64,000 nt of DNA from Adiantum capillus-veneris. Taxonomy: Eukaryota > Streptophyta > Polypodiopsida > Polypodiales > Pteridaceae. The position numbers and the translations under genes are program-made. Below are positions 1 through 10,807 of the stretch, one piece after another (the stretch's first letter is position 1; each line of letters begins with the position of its first letter). The notes beneath the pieces were generated by a model, which made no database searches, was not told where the DNA came from, and was given only the letters and a program-made list of their open reading frames with translations. The stretch lies in contig CM043958.1 of NCBI GenBank assembly GCA_014529385.2, forward strand, positions 82,767,525-82,831,524. Direction: 5' to 3'.

Positions 1-606
1 AGCACCTGTGGTGCCTTGATTTTGAAGCTACCTCCTTGAGGAAAAAAGAATTTTTGGAGGAAAACTTGCCTTCCTCCAAGAAGTGAAAAGAAAGGGTGAA
101 ACTACTTCCTTGAAGTTTGAAGCTTTCCTTTTCCTTCTAGCTTTCTTGTTAGCACAAGTATGCTATCTTTCCTTATTATACACAACAAGGCATGGGGTGG
201 GTTTAGCCCTCCTTCATGCAAGGGTTTAATGGGCCTTCCTACGCGTGCAACCAATGACGCCAACAGAGCCTCCATGCCGTAGAGTTGTCGATCGAGTTTG
301 CCTTGGTCGTCCCGTTGAGTCTTGCGCTGTGGAGATGGAGCGGCCGACTGTCTGTGTTTGCGTGTTGTGCACGGAACTCTGTGCTTGACTTCTTTTTGTT
401 GCACAACAGAGATGTCCTTGTCTGCGAATTGTGGGAGAGAAGCAGCACGTCGCATGCACATGCAACCCGCTTTTCCCCTTCCCAAAAATAGATCGGATAC
501 CAGTGAAAGGGCGGTGGTAATGTGTGTGCTAGTCTCCACCCAACCGTGCTATCTTATAGCCTCCCCTAGTGTACACATTGTCCAGCCATGCCGGTGGCCT
601 TGTCTG
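1..606 (-). mobile_element. Gypsy family A, truncated copy 1 (5' part)
   Basis: This is the 5' leader and most of the 5' LTR of a minus-strand Ty3/gypsy element running off the left window edge. It aligns through most of its length with 51190-51840 of the complete family A element, sharing the leader text around 40-170, a PBS-like TGGTATCCGATC just before the LTR, and the LTR start. Bases 1-503 are non-coding leader. The LTR is cut at 606 by Copia-1 and resumes at 17280. The far end and its TSD lie outside the window. Confidence 0.8.
504..606 (-). repeat. Family A 5' LTR, left part, interrupted by Copia-1
   Basis: Matches 51736-51838 of the complete family A LTR, from TGAAAGGG through the CCACCCAACCGTGCTATC core. 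The last five bases, GTCTG at 602-606, are one half of the Copia-1 target duplication; the other half is GTCCG at 17280-17284. Confidence 0.85.
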
Positions 607-832
607 TGTTACCATATACATGTGGTAGTGACGTGTGTGAACACACTAGGACCGCCGGGGCATTTTTTCCCTCTTTAGGAGGTTTTTTCCCCGTGCATTG
701 TATATATGCCCATCACTCTAGGGCTATCTATCTTTCAATTGCACACTAAGTAACACACTCTCTATTGTGTGTCTTAAGCTTCCTTCGTCTTCTCCAAGCC
801 GTGTGTGTTTCTCTGCAACCCTAATTCCAACA
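607..832 (+). repeat. Copia-1 5' LTR
   Basis: 226 bp, TGTTACC...CCAACA, with a TATATA core promoter in the middle (near 701-706). It matches the 3' LTR at 17053-17279 and both Copia-2 LTRs with scattered substitutions. Confidence 0.95.
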
Positions 833-834
833 AT

Positions 835-847
835 TGGTATCAGAGCA
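835..847 (+). other. Copia-1 primer binding site (tRNA-iMet)
   Basis: TGGTATCAGAGCA lies two bases after the LTR and is complementary to the 3' end of plant initiator Met tRNA. It primes minus-strand DNA synthesis. Confidence 0.9.
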
Positions 848-1194
848 GGTCACGTCCTCCTGGGCTTAGTCGCCAGCTGCTCCAGCACACGCCTGCTCAC
901 TTTCTCCGATTTCAGTGAGCTTTGGAAAGCGTTCGCAGGTCGAAAAATATTTTGGGTAAGCTCGTAGAGCTTGGTTTGCTCAGAATTTTGATTTGGGCTC
1001 ATTTCGGCCTTCGTTTCCACTACAGGCAGTACTGCACAAGCTATTTCGTCATTTTGTGCAGAATTTTTGTCAGTGCCGTTTTCTGCATAACAGGTGCCTT
1101 ATAGTCTTATACTGTTTGTGCTATATAGCACAGGTTGTTCTCGGTCTGTTTCTCCTATTTTCGGGCAGTTTTCACATCAGGTGCATCATTTACC

Positions 1195-2088
1195 ATGGCT
1201 GACAACAACAACACATATGTGTTCAAGATGTTTGCTGCTGAGGACAGGTTGGATGGGGACAACTACCCTATGTGGGCTTACAGGACGCAACATGTTCTTG
1301 TGTGAAAGGGTGTTTGGAACATTGTGCAGGGCATTGATGTACGTCCTAGTTCTGAGGATGTAGGCGATGTTGAGGATGTTGCAGGTCTTGCTGCAAGGAT
1401 TGCAACTGTTAGAGTTGTTTTGCCTACGGTAGAACAAGCTCATTGGGATGTTAAGGATGCGTAGGCTCATGCATTGATTGCATTGTCTGTGAAGCGCACC
1501 ATTGTTCCTCACATTTGTTCAACAAAATCTGCAAAACAGGCTTGGGATATTCTAGCAGGTCTTTATGCAAGCCGCAATGAGGCTAAAATTTCTTTGCTGC
1601 GTAAAGAGCCAGAGTCGAAGATTATGCATGAGGAAACACTTTCCTTGCTAGTGTCAAGGATATCAATGAGCAACTTATTTCTGCAATTGAAGTTATTTCA
1701 GACAGTTCCCTTGTGCAGACTGTTCTTGATGCCTTACCAGATTCTTCCCAGACTTTTGCTAGTACTTGGAGACTTATGACCCAAGGAAATCCAGAAGTTG
1801 TCAAGTTTGATGCATTATGCACATTGCTGTTGCAAGAGTCACTTTCCAGAAAAAAGAGGACCAGACAGCGTGCAGTTGAATAGGCTTTTATTGCTTCTCA
1901 AAGAAAGGGTGGTAACAGCAATGCAGCCACTTCTTATGGTTCTGCTGCGAGTGGCAAAAATTCTATTCCTAATGCTTCTGCTGGCAGCAATTCATCTGGA
2001 AATTATGGTGATAAGGGCAAAAAGAAGATGAGTTGCCATTATTGTAAAGCCAATGATCACTTGATCAAGTCGTGTCCTAAGTTGAAGG
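1195..2088 (+). pseudogene. Copia-1 gag (5' part), inactivated
   Basis: Starts MADNNNTYVFKMFAAEDRLD, a UBN2-type copia Gag that packages the RNA into virus-like particles. The frame is broken by an in-frame TGA near 1303, TAG near 1462 and TAG near 1881, all CAG or TCA codons in Copia-2. A 10-bp deletion near 1632 adds a frameshift. The CCHC knuckle (CHYCKANDHLI) sits at about 2036-2075. Gypsy-B is inserted 13 bases further on, splitting the gene; it continues at 7925. The gag-distal part would have continued into protease as one polyprotein. Confidence 0.9.
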
Positions 2089-2219
2089 TGTGAGACCGCG
2101 GGGGACTGGACCATGCAACTCTCCACCCAACCGTGCCATATATAGACTCCTAGCCCCTAAATATAGCGCCCCTTGACCGCATGTCCATCCTAGCCCTTGG
2201 CCCTGCCCTTGGCCTGACA
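2089..2219 (-). repeat. Gypsy-B 3' LTR
   Basis: 131 bp, TGTGAGACC...GCCTGACA on the plus strand. Two differences from the copy at 7789-7919. On the minus strand it contains TATATATGG next to the CCACCCAAC block shared with family A. Confidence 0.95.
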
Positions 2220-2800
2220 TTACTCCCCCCTTGGAGAAGCGTTTTCGTCCTCGAAAACACAAGTGGTAGTATCTTCGTAAGAACACTGATGTTTTCCTTA
2301 TTGGCATCCTCTACACGGGCCAATTGTCCATATGACCGATACCTGGTGCAGTGAGGAGGTTCAATGAAACAAAGAGCAACATCTTGATTTTCAACATTGT
2401 TGTCCTTTTGCAACCACCCGTATCTAAATGGTAACTCATGATAACTCATGTGAGTATCTTGAAAAGCTCATAGCTACTGAAAGATAGAATAGGGAGTGTC
2501 CTCATGTAAGACTTCTGAACCTTTTGGAACACACAGAACCACATGTTCACCCCTAACAAAGGTTACATGCCAACATACTCTGTTAGCACACCTACTAAGT
2601 CCTTGACTTATGAAACTGTCGGTATCCAACCCCACCACAACAGGTGTTCAAAGTTGAAAACCTAACCGAAGCAAATTCTAGAATAAGGAGAGAATCACCT
2701 ATTCAGAATGCATTGTGCTAACGTATGCTCTTAGCAGATCCTTTAGCACGGTTTACTAACGTATGCGCTTAGCATATCCTTTAGTAATAAATAGAATACT
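2220..2800 (-). pseudogene. Decayed gypsy pol 3' end inside Gypsy-B
   Basis: On the minus strand the last codons before the LTR read VFEDENASPRGE-stop, with the final codons formed by the PPT itself. Family A ends almost identically (VFEDENDSPRGG at 46373-46410). Around 2719-2752 the minus strand reads VLKDLLRAYVS, matching VLEDILQAYVS in the family A integrase (near 47100-47130). At 2628-2660 the motif CCAACCCCACC matches family A near 46964. Between these islands the frame is lost. They show that Gypsy-B arose from a coding gypsy element. Confidence 0.7.
2719..2792. repeat. Short tandem duplication in Gypsy-B
   Basis: The segment TAACGTATGCNCTTAGCANA is present twice with a 38-bp period (2719 and 2757). 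It duplicates the integrase remnant described for 2220-2800. Confidence 0.7.
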
Positions 2801-3240
2801 TGTAAGCTGCCCATCCAACGTGGGATGAATAACAGCAGTAAGAGTGAGGTACTTTCCCCAACCACTTAGAGACAGTCTTCCACGACTGACAACAAACTAT
2901 GACTCAACCATTGAGTATCCAGCCATATACTCGATATGGAATGGAGACAACCAACTAGGTTGAATGTAGATTGGAGGTTCCAGCAACCAATCACTAACAT
3001 CCATACTCAGCCATCACCTTGTATGGTAGGGTGTAAACTCATACAAAATCTGCAAGAGAGATTGCACTAGCAATGAAAAAGGGTGCAGAAAGAATAAAGT
3101 CCACGGATTTGCATGCCGCTCCAAATAAATTTGTGTTAAACACTAGGGCCCATAACACCTAGTGTGCATGCATTTAACACAAACATATCCAAACCGCAAT
3201 TCCATGACGAGACTTTCCACGATACTTACGTGAAAATCTT

Positions 3241-3418
3241 GCAACAAAGTTGGACCATAATAGAATGTGACAACCCGGTCACACCTAGGAACCAACCATG
3301 AGACCTTCTCATGAACGTGGCATACTTTGCAGCAAAAGTTGGACCATAATAGAATGTGACAACCCGGTCACACCTAGGAACCAACCATGAGACATTCTCA
3401 TGAACATAGCATACTTTG
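3241..3418. repeat. 89-bp tandem duplication in Gypsy-B
   Basis: Two near-identical 89-bp copies (3241-3329, 3330-3418) sharing GTTGGACCATAATAGAATG and ACCAACCATGAGACNTTCTC. No coding sense is evident. Confidence 0.85.
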
Positions 3419-4158
3419 CTATATGTAGAAACGACCTTCCATTAAGGTGGTTTCACAGCACTTGTAATCACAACAAGTCTGTACTTAGTACCCGACAATT
3501 TTTGGCCACTGAAATTGTTCCTGATACTGTGTGCGTCAATTGGTCTAATGAACGGATGCGACCAGCACCTAGGGACTTCGTCGCGACACATCATTTCGAA
3601 TTGGGCGCCAGTGTCAGTCCCAGAGACTCATATTCTCCACATGTGGAATATGTCTCAAGTAAGGATGCCAGGAAAAGCGACATCCATCAAGTACGAGCTG
3701 TACTTGTGTGTGGAGGTAACTACGAACACTTTGCGACGCGAGTGAGAGGGACCCTCATTATCATGCTCCACACTGGCTAAACCAAGCTCCTTGAGTTCCT
3801 AGACCATGTTGTATCCCATGTGACAACATGTGCCAAATCGAACCCTACAAGTAGGTTCGTAACAGCAGAAGGCAAAAAGGTAGATTGGACACTTGGCCCA
3901 AAATACTTTGTGCCGACATGCCCTTGGCATGGCTCTGTAACATTCAAGTGTACTTATACGTCTTGAAAAACCAAGTAAAGCATACTGAAAAAGGAATAAC
4001 ACCAAATCAATAGATGCGTACCTGGAGATTTGAACGGAATGTTCACTTACCCGTATTCAAATGGAGAGGAGCACGTCTCCTACCTGGAAAAAAAAAAAAA
4101 ACAGTATTGCACTGGAAACCATGGGTGTTGCCCTCACAATCCAACCCCTTTGGTTAAC

Positions 4159-4334
4159 ATCTACGTAGTCAAACCCCTTGGTAAGACCCTCTGTAGAAAC
4201 TACACAACTAGCAGGTAACAGTTATCAACATAGTCAACCGTATAGAATCTACGTTGTCAAACCACTTGGTAAGACCCTGTGTAGAAATTGCTCAACTAGC
4301 AGATAACGGTTATCAACATAGTCAACCGTATACA
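4159..4334. repeat. 88-bp tandem duplication in Gypsy-B
   Basis: Two similar 88-bp copies (4159-4246, 4247-4334) sharing TTGGTAAGACCCT and TATCAACATAGTCAACCGTA. Non-coding. The rest of the Gypsy-B interior (2800-7300) holds no open frame I can assign. Confidence 0.85.
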
Positions 4335-7079
4335 TATTGATTGGAATCAACCAAAAGTTGAATTTGTCCACTACCGCGTGGTAGATTGCAAAATTCGTTC
4401 CTTGAAAGGCTAACTGGGAGAGATCAAACTGTGATCCTCAATGCCTATGGGATGATGTAGCAGTCACCCGCCGGGTCGTACCCCAAAACAATATGTCCAT
4501 AGACACTCCGTAGTGCTATAGAGAGAACATGGAATCCACACAAGTGGACTGCTTAGCTCTGGTGGACAGCCATGCTGTCACAACTGATTGCTGCATCTAT
4601 ACTTCCTTGTATAGATCAATTGCTATGAGTTGAAGATTTATCAAAAACTCAACTTGAGGGTCGCACTGAACTCATGTAGTGCAAAAATAACACTGTAAAC
4701 ATCCTGAATGACAAGACCCTTGCTTGTTCATTAATGTCGATATATACTTCCCTGGGTAGATTTGTTCACTCTTGAAAACAAGCACCCAAAGAATGTGAGC
4801 ATTGGGATCTTACCCTAGGTCTGACAATGGCTCTTAGCCTGTGTGGCTCATAGCCCTTGTGCAAATTAGTGTTCAATGGACAAACCGATGAAGATGGATT
4901 TGAGCAGCATCTTAGCCACGTGTTAGCTGAGAGTTAGAGCACCTTGGCTCAGGCTGACTCACGAGCAAAACACATATCAAAATCTTCCTAGAAGATTTTC
5001 ATTTTTCCCTTAAAGAGAGAGAGACCGAGAGAAGAAGAGCATGCTGGGCTGAGGAACTTTCCTTAAATGACTATGACGTGTATAGTTGATTGCCCTGCTC
5101 TGGTGCATCTTATGCCTAGCTTGTAGATGCAGCTTATCCTATAAGCATTCCATAGGTTTCTGGTCTGACTCTCTCATCGGGAGAGTTAACAGAGAAACAC
5201 AAAACTCACGCCGACCCATCTACCTTGTAGGGGTCGTGATTGTATGAGTACGACTTATCCTTGGCACTTTGCCCGTAAAATAAGTCTTAGATTGAGGTTC
5301 CTTTTAGGGTTGTTGTGTTAATAGCAACCAACAATCATGTTAAACAATCCATCATGTATTCTGTCCGTGACAGAGTTGCGAGTGGGATAACGGAAGCATA
5401 ATGCATGAAGTGGTGGAATTCATGCCACCTGATGAGCATGCCTTGCACGCAAAAGTAAAAGCCCTTGGCTACTATGACGGTCTCAAGCGTGAGAGCCAAA
5501 ACCATAAGTGCCTTGCACAGTCTGTACCGGTATTGGTACATTACAACGGGATGGTGCCACATCGAAAATGTGAGCAAAAATTCCCATTTTACCAGTTTCC
5601 CAAACTTGTGTGCCAATCCCCTTGATTCCAAATCAACGGGAAGTATCTCGGCACAAGGGAGAAGCCTTGCTTCGTATAAAATTGCCAAAGCACTTTGCTT
5701 TGCACAATGAAAGTAACTGCCAAGTAAAGTGTAAACATGGAAAAAACAATAAAAATTTAAACTTGGCTAACCTGGTTGTTGTTGCTGTAACCAGTTGGCC
5801 CGAGATTCCGTGGAAGAAAACTCCCTCAAATGTAGTTCATAACCATCTCTGTTGTGCAAGAGAGAGTTGGCATATATATCATATACATCCCCTGAAATAT
5901 CCTGTCGGCATATGTAGAAATTTTCCTAGGGCGTGTGCTCATAGCATACCCCAAACGGAAAAAATTTCAATGCAAGATTCTTAAATTGAATCCTTGATTC
6001 ACATAAATATGTTTGTGCTGATAGGAAATGGCTGTGGTTGCGGATATCATAACAAAAAGGAACGACCTTGTCGAGCAATTTCAACTGAAATTAACCAGTA
6101 CTGTGTGGCAAGCATTTTCTGTCAGTTTGTAGAAACAGTGACAAGGAGTCGGCCATGCTGAGCAACTTGCTGTCTTCAACAAGTCTAGTAATAGGCCATG
6201 CCTATCTCCTTGAGATACTGAAAAATTGGCCCTTGGCCTTGCGTTGGAAACAAAATGTAACCTGTGACGAGCGTGCTCTATCAAGGTACTCAGGAGAAGC
6301 CATGCTTCATATAGCTATGTCTAGCCTCATTGCCAGCAAATGCTATTAGCGACAAATGTCATAGCAAAGAGAGTCGACCTTGTCGATCATGCATAAAAAA
6401 TCGACCTTGTCGAATTGTAAATGTAATGGAAAAACAGTAGAACACGTGCAAGTTATGCATCTCATATAGCCGTGATCATTCATAGTCATCCATTTCATAC
6501 CAGGGGTATCAAGCACATGCTCAATACACAAAAATCAAATACGTACCTCAATAAATACTCCTGCCGATGCGTCTTGCCCTCGTAAGAATCAATTGAGTTG
6601 CAATGAGAAATTATTTCATAGATGTTGTTGCTTGGTGCAATAGCTGCTCTACTGCTTGCTCTTAAGGGCCTTGCCCGAATCGCAACCCCAAACTCAGAGG
6701 TAGAGAAAGAAAGGCTCTTGCCAATCTGTCCGAAATCGGCCATGCCGATTACTGATCCAGCCATGCAAAACAGCGTTGCATCCGTAAGCCAAACTAGCAA
6801 CAGACCTTGCCGTTGCATGAAGGATCAATTCTTTGAAACGTGAACCGTATAAGTCTGCAAGATAAAATTTCAAAAAACCCTTAATTAGGAAATGGCAAAG
6901 TTGTTTATCATGTCGGTCGATCGCCATTGACGCCTTGCAGATAAGTTGCAATCCATGTTGACGTTGGAAGCCTTGCTTCCATATGATCATGCCTTAGCGT
7001 ACACAATTTTTGCTAATGTCTTTGGTAATCGGCTCCTTTGCCGATGCCAATACCGTTGTTAAACGGAAAAGAGAAATCC

Positions 7080-7245
7080 ATGCATGCTGCTGACTCTGAG
7101 TGGCTGGACCGTATGCTCCATGGCCGCAGTGGTTGAGGCCCCTGGGGGTTGCCCCTTGGGCACCCCATCGTGGGACGGGTTTCGTAGTTAATCCAAAGGG
7201 AATGGCCAAGTGTGGATGGCCATCCCTTAGGGTAAATTTTTTTAA
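7080..7245 (+). repeat. Possible tRNA-derived SINE fragment inside Gypsy-B
   Basis: TGGCCGCAGTGGTTGAGG near 7120 resembles a Pol III A box of Leu/Ser tRNA type. GGGTTTCG...AATCC near 7178-7194 is a weak B-box candidate. A hairpin (AAGGGAATGGCC against GGCCATCCCTT, 7197-7229) and a T7-AATT-A7 tract follow. There is no clear target duplication, so this is a suggestion only. Confidence 0.3.
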
Positions 7246-7299
7246 TTAAAAAAATGGCAAAATCTGAAGCTCTGCAACGAAGCTGCCTGCGCGTTGCAA

Positions 7300-7788
7300 C
7301 TAGGGAGGACAGCGCTCAAGGAAAGCCACAAATGGCGGGTATACAGAGTCGAACTTTTTCCCTGAAGCCCTTGCGCTCCCACCAAAGCCAAAACTGCGCG
7401 ATTCTATAGATGTTGAACTTCGGTGCCCTCCCCGACTTAGGGTGGCTACACGCGAGCCAGCAGACTTCGGCTTCCCCTTCCTCCTCGACTTGGGAGAGTA
7501 GCACACCGCGGCTTCGATGCAAGAAGCCATGCATGCAATCCTCTCCTCCTCGCCTGCCGTCTTGCCAAAACAAAAAAACGCCCTTCTCCTCCCCTCAAGG
7601 GAGTTTGATTGCAAGAAAAACTCCATGAGAAAGACAAAACACCAAGCTTCTTCCCCTGGCTTTGATATGCATGCTGCTCTTCCCCTTCCTATCGGAGCTT
7701 CCATGAACGAAAAGAGATAGAGAAAGACCTTGCTTTTGCACACGACCATGCATGCTTCCCTCTCCTTCTCCCTTGGCTCTGATACCAG
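7300..7788 (-). other. Gypsy-B 5' leader with an incidental open frame
   Basis: This is the minus-strand leader between PBS and interior. A minus frame of about 260 codons runs from 8082 to 7300 across the LTR and leader. It has no recognisable domain and crosses the Gypsy-B/Copia-1 junction at 7919, so it is unlikely to be a gene. Confidence 0.5.
7775..7787 (-). other. Gypsy-B primer binding site (tRNA-iMet)
   Basis: The minus strand reads TGGTATCAGAGCC, a perfect initiator-Met PBS, one base from the 5' LTR. The cis signals for reverse transcription are therefore intact although coding is lost. Confidence 0.92.
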
Positions 7789-7919
7789 TGTGAGACCGCG
7801 GGGGACTGGACCATGCAACTCTCCACCCAACAGTGCCATATATAGACTCCTAGCCCCTAAATATAGCGCCCCTTGACCGCATGTCCATCCTGGCCCTTGG
7901 CCCTGCCCTTGGCCTGACA
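7789..7919 (-). repeat. Gypsy-B 5' LTR
   Basis: 131 bp, two substitutions from 2089-2219, flanked by GAAGG at 7920-7924. Confidence 0.95.
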
Positions 7920-7924
7920 GAAGG

Positions 7925-9978
7925 CCAAAGAGGCTAAGAAGAAAGAGGGTGGTTCCACTGCAAATGCTAGTTCCACTACAAATGCAGCCATTGTTGAGTC
8001 TTCTGTGAAAGGAGATTGTGTTGCTGATGTTGATGCAGAATGGGCTTTTAGCGCAGAGTGCACTTACAATCCTGCTGTCCATGATGCATGCTTGTCAGTT
8101 GCTGCATATTCACATGTGTGGTATTTCGACAGTGGTGCTACAAAGCACATTACCTCACATCGTGAATTTTTTACCTCTCTCGAGTCTGTCTCTCATGGGA
8201 ATTCAGTCACTTGTGCCAACAATGCCTCTTATCTAGTTCAGGGAGTTGGAAAGATTGTGCTCATTGCTGCTAATGGCAGTTCCTTCACACTTGTTGATGC
8301 ACTTTATGTACCTGGGATCAAGAAGAATATCTTGTCTGTGTCCGCACTTGCTAGACTTGGACTTGTAGTCAAATTTGTGGATGACAGATGTACAGTTCAT
8401 GATCTCAGTTTTGGTGATGAAATTGTTGCATCTGGGCTTTTGTGCCGTGGGCTGTATAAGCTCACTTTGTATGACAAGTGTGGACAAAATTTTGCAAATG
8501 TTGTTGCAGATTCAAGGGCTATTTCATATGCAAAACTTTGGCATGCACGTTTTGGTCATCTGAATTTTGCCAGTTTGCTGCGTTTGCAGAAATCTGATAT
8601 GGTTGCTTCTTTGCCGCCTCTTGAAGCACCTGCCAAACATGTTTGTGAAGGCTGTATTTTGGGTAAGATGCAGCGTTCTAAATTTCCAAAGGATGGTTCA
8701 GTTCGGGCCACATGTAGGTTGCAGCTTGTGCATAGTGATGTTTGTGGGCCCATGCAAACTCCGTCCTTGGGCAATTACCTGTACTTCGTGACTTTCATTG
8801 ATGATTACTCCAGGCATGCATGGGTATTTCCGCTTAAAGCGAAGTCTGAAGTTTTTATGTGCTTCAAACAATTTTTGTGTGCTTCAAACAATTTTATGTG
8901 CTTCAAACAATATTTGTGTGCTTCAAACAATTTTTGAAGTTTTTATGTGCTTCAAACAATTTTTGGCTATGGCTGAAAATGTCTCGAAATGTATTATAGG
9001 CACCCTCCGTTCAGATAGAGGGGGGGATTACATGTCTCATGAATTTAACGCATTTCTGGCTAGTCGTGGGATAAAACACCAATGTACAGTGCCTTATACA
9101 CCTCAGCAAAATGGTGTTGCTGAGAGGAAAAACAAGTCACTTACGGAAATGGCACGATGTATGGTCAAAAGTCAAGCTTTGCCGCATTCTTTTTGTCTTG
9201 AGTCCATCATGTGTGCCACTTATGTACTTAACAGGTGTCCTACGAAAGCTTTGCAGTCTATTACTCCATATGAAGCATGGCATGATAGAAAGCCTTCTAT
9301 TGAGCACATGCGTGTTTTTGGCTGTTTGGCATATGCTTTGGTGCCACAACTGCAAAGCAGAAAATTGGATGATAAGGCTGTCAAATGTATTTTTGTTGGT
9401 TATAGTGCTGAAAGCAAAGGTTACAGGTTGTATCATCCGCAAACAAAACGTATTCTGGTTTCACGGGATGTAGTGTTTGTGGAAGATTCAGTTCAGCCCT
9501 TGCTGTCATGTACTAGAGATAGTAATGTAAGTTCACAGGACATTTATGACACTTTGTTGCCTCTTTTCAGTGGTGGAAATACGAATGTAAGTTCTAATGA
9601 GGCAAATGTACAGCCTATGGGGGTTTCTAAAAATGTTTTAGATCAGCCTATTACTGATGCAAATGTACATGATGTACTTGATGAGGAAAGGGCTGAAAAT
9701 GAGCAGGCTAGAGGTATGCCAAAATGGCTGGTGCACACTTTGCGTGACAGTAAATTGGATGCACCTTTGTCTAGTCGTACTCGTTCAGGGTCTCGCCATG
9801 CATCTTATGCATCGGATTGTTATGCTTTGGCGTGTCTAGTTTACATGATGTTGAGGAGCCTTTGTCTTTTGATGAAGCACAAAATTCAGAAAATTGGATG
9901 GCTGCCATGCAATCAGAATATGATGCACTTATAGAGAATGACACATGGACTTTATGTGATTTGCCTCCTGGCAAAAAG
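7925..9978 (+). pseudogene. Copia-1 gag end, protease, integrase
   Basis: Continues the Copia-1 polyprotein. Protease carries YFDSGATKHI at about 8120-8150 with an intact D-S-G. The GAG-pre-integrase zinc domain has LWHARFGHLNF...CEGCILGK at 8536-8670. The integrase core has VHSDVCGP (first Asp, near 8727), RSDRGGDY (second Asp) and PQQNGVAERK (Glu, near 9120). An 88-bp tandem expansion at 8848-8955 shifts the frame. The frame is also shifted near 9830 (CGTGTCTAG for GCTGTGTCTAG). Copia-3 is inserted at 9979, in the spacer just before RT. Confidence 0.9.
8848..8965 (+). repeat. 88-bp expansion of a 20-bp motif in the Copia-1 integrase
   Basis: TGTGCTTCAAACAA occurs five times (starting near 8859, 8879, 8898, 8918, 8946); Copia-2 has it once at the matching site. 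GAAGTTTTTATGTGCTTC is repeated with an 88-bp period (8848 and 8936). Because 88 is not a multiple of three, the integrase frame ends at a TGA at 8935-8937. Confidence 0.9.
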
Positions 9979-10734
9979 TGTTAAGTATGGAGCCTGATTT
10001 ACCCTTGTAATTTTCTGTGGTAAAAGCGCACATTTGTAAGGACCCCATTATGAGGAGAAGCCATCGTGCGTGAAGGAAAATCACTCACCGAAAACCAAAA
10101 TTTTCACGGATAAGAATCGGGGGCAACTTTAAAGGCCTCGGGGGCGGAGGTCCCTGAGACTTTTTTTTCCGTCGGAATATTCTTTTTTGCCGAAATATTA
10201 TGGCCGGACGGCAGCCGGAAAGTGGTCGGAAAACAACCGGTCGGTTGGCTGGTGGTCGGAAGTCAATGGCCGGTGGCCGGTGGCCGAATTCAAAAGCGGA
10301 CTTGTCTTCTCAAGGGCGGCCACACATGGGCGGATTGGAGGGTCCGATTTGGACTTATTCGCACAAGGGCGGCTACACATGGCTGTCTCTCATAAGAGAG
10401 TGCATCCCTTTTGGCCTATAAAAGGAGGCCATTTCTACACACATTTCATAGTGTGAAGTTGATGCAACAAGGTGAGTGTGAGGTGGTGAGAGTGAAGCAA
10501 GGCGGGAGCTCCATTAAGGGTATAATCCCTTTGTAAACTACTTCTTGTTTTGAAGTACTAAAGCCATTGAGTGGCTGCTTTCCCGTGGACGTAGCCCACA
10601 TTGGGTGAACCACGTATATCGTGTGTACTCTCTCTCTCTCTCTCTCTACTCTATAATCTCGTGTATATAAATCTGTCTCTCTCCATTAAGTAATCTACTC
10701 AATTATCTATTTAGCTATGTCTTATTTCCTAACA
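9979..10734 (+). repeat. Copia-3 5' LTR
   Basis: 756 bp. U3 holds a GGCCGG-rich minisatellite (about 10200-10290); a (CT)10 tract lies at 10628-10647. It is 46 bp shorter than the 3' LTR, mainly from repeat-length differences in these two tracts. Confidence 0.95.
10417..10424 (+). promoter_or_regulatory. Copia-3 LTR TATA box
   Basis: TATAAAAG inside the small palindrome GGCCTATAAAAGGAGGCC. The 3' LTR has the same box at 15212-15219. It is the likely Pol II start region of the element RNA. Confidence 0.65.
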
Positions 10735-10736
10735 AC

Positions 10737-10749
10737 TGGTATCAGAGCA
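10737..10749 (+). other. Copia-3 primer binding site (tRNA-iMet)
   Basis: TGGTATCAGAGCA, two bases after the LTR. Confidence 0.9.
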
Positions 10750-10807
10750 AGGTTTGCTCGTAGCTAAATTATCTCAAGGAAAGGATTCCTTGAATTGAGT
10801 GGGAGTT

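Larger units (their letters stand above)
2089..7919 (-). mobile_element. Gypsy-B: non-autonomous LTR retrotransposon nested in Copia-1 gag
   Basis: A 5831-bp element with 131-bp LTRs, TSD GAAGG (2084-2088 and 7920-7924), a perfect tRNA-iMet PBS next to the right LTR, and a C-rich (minus-strand G-rich) PPT next to the left LTR, which fixes the minus orientation. The 5.57-kb interior has no open gag or pol. Only decayed pol fragments (about 2220-2800) show gypsy ancestry. The LTR differs from family A but shares the block TCTCCACCCAACCGTGC followed by a TATA box. The LTRs differ at only two of 131 positions, so it moved recently, presumably using proteins from an autonomous relative. This is a LARD-like architecture with unusually short LTRs. 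Confidence 0.92.

Noticed and set aside
7300-8082. 260-codon minus-strand open frame
   Set aside because: It spans the Gypsy-B/Copia-1 junction, LTR and leader, with no domain. It cannot be an inherited gene of either element.
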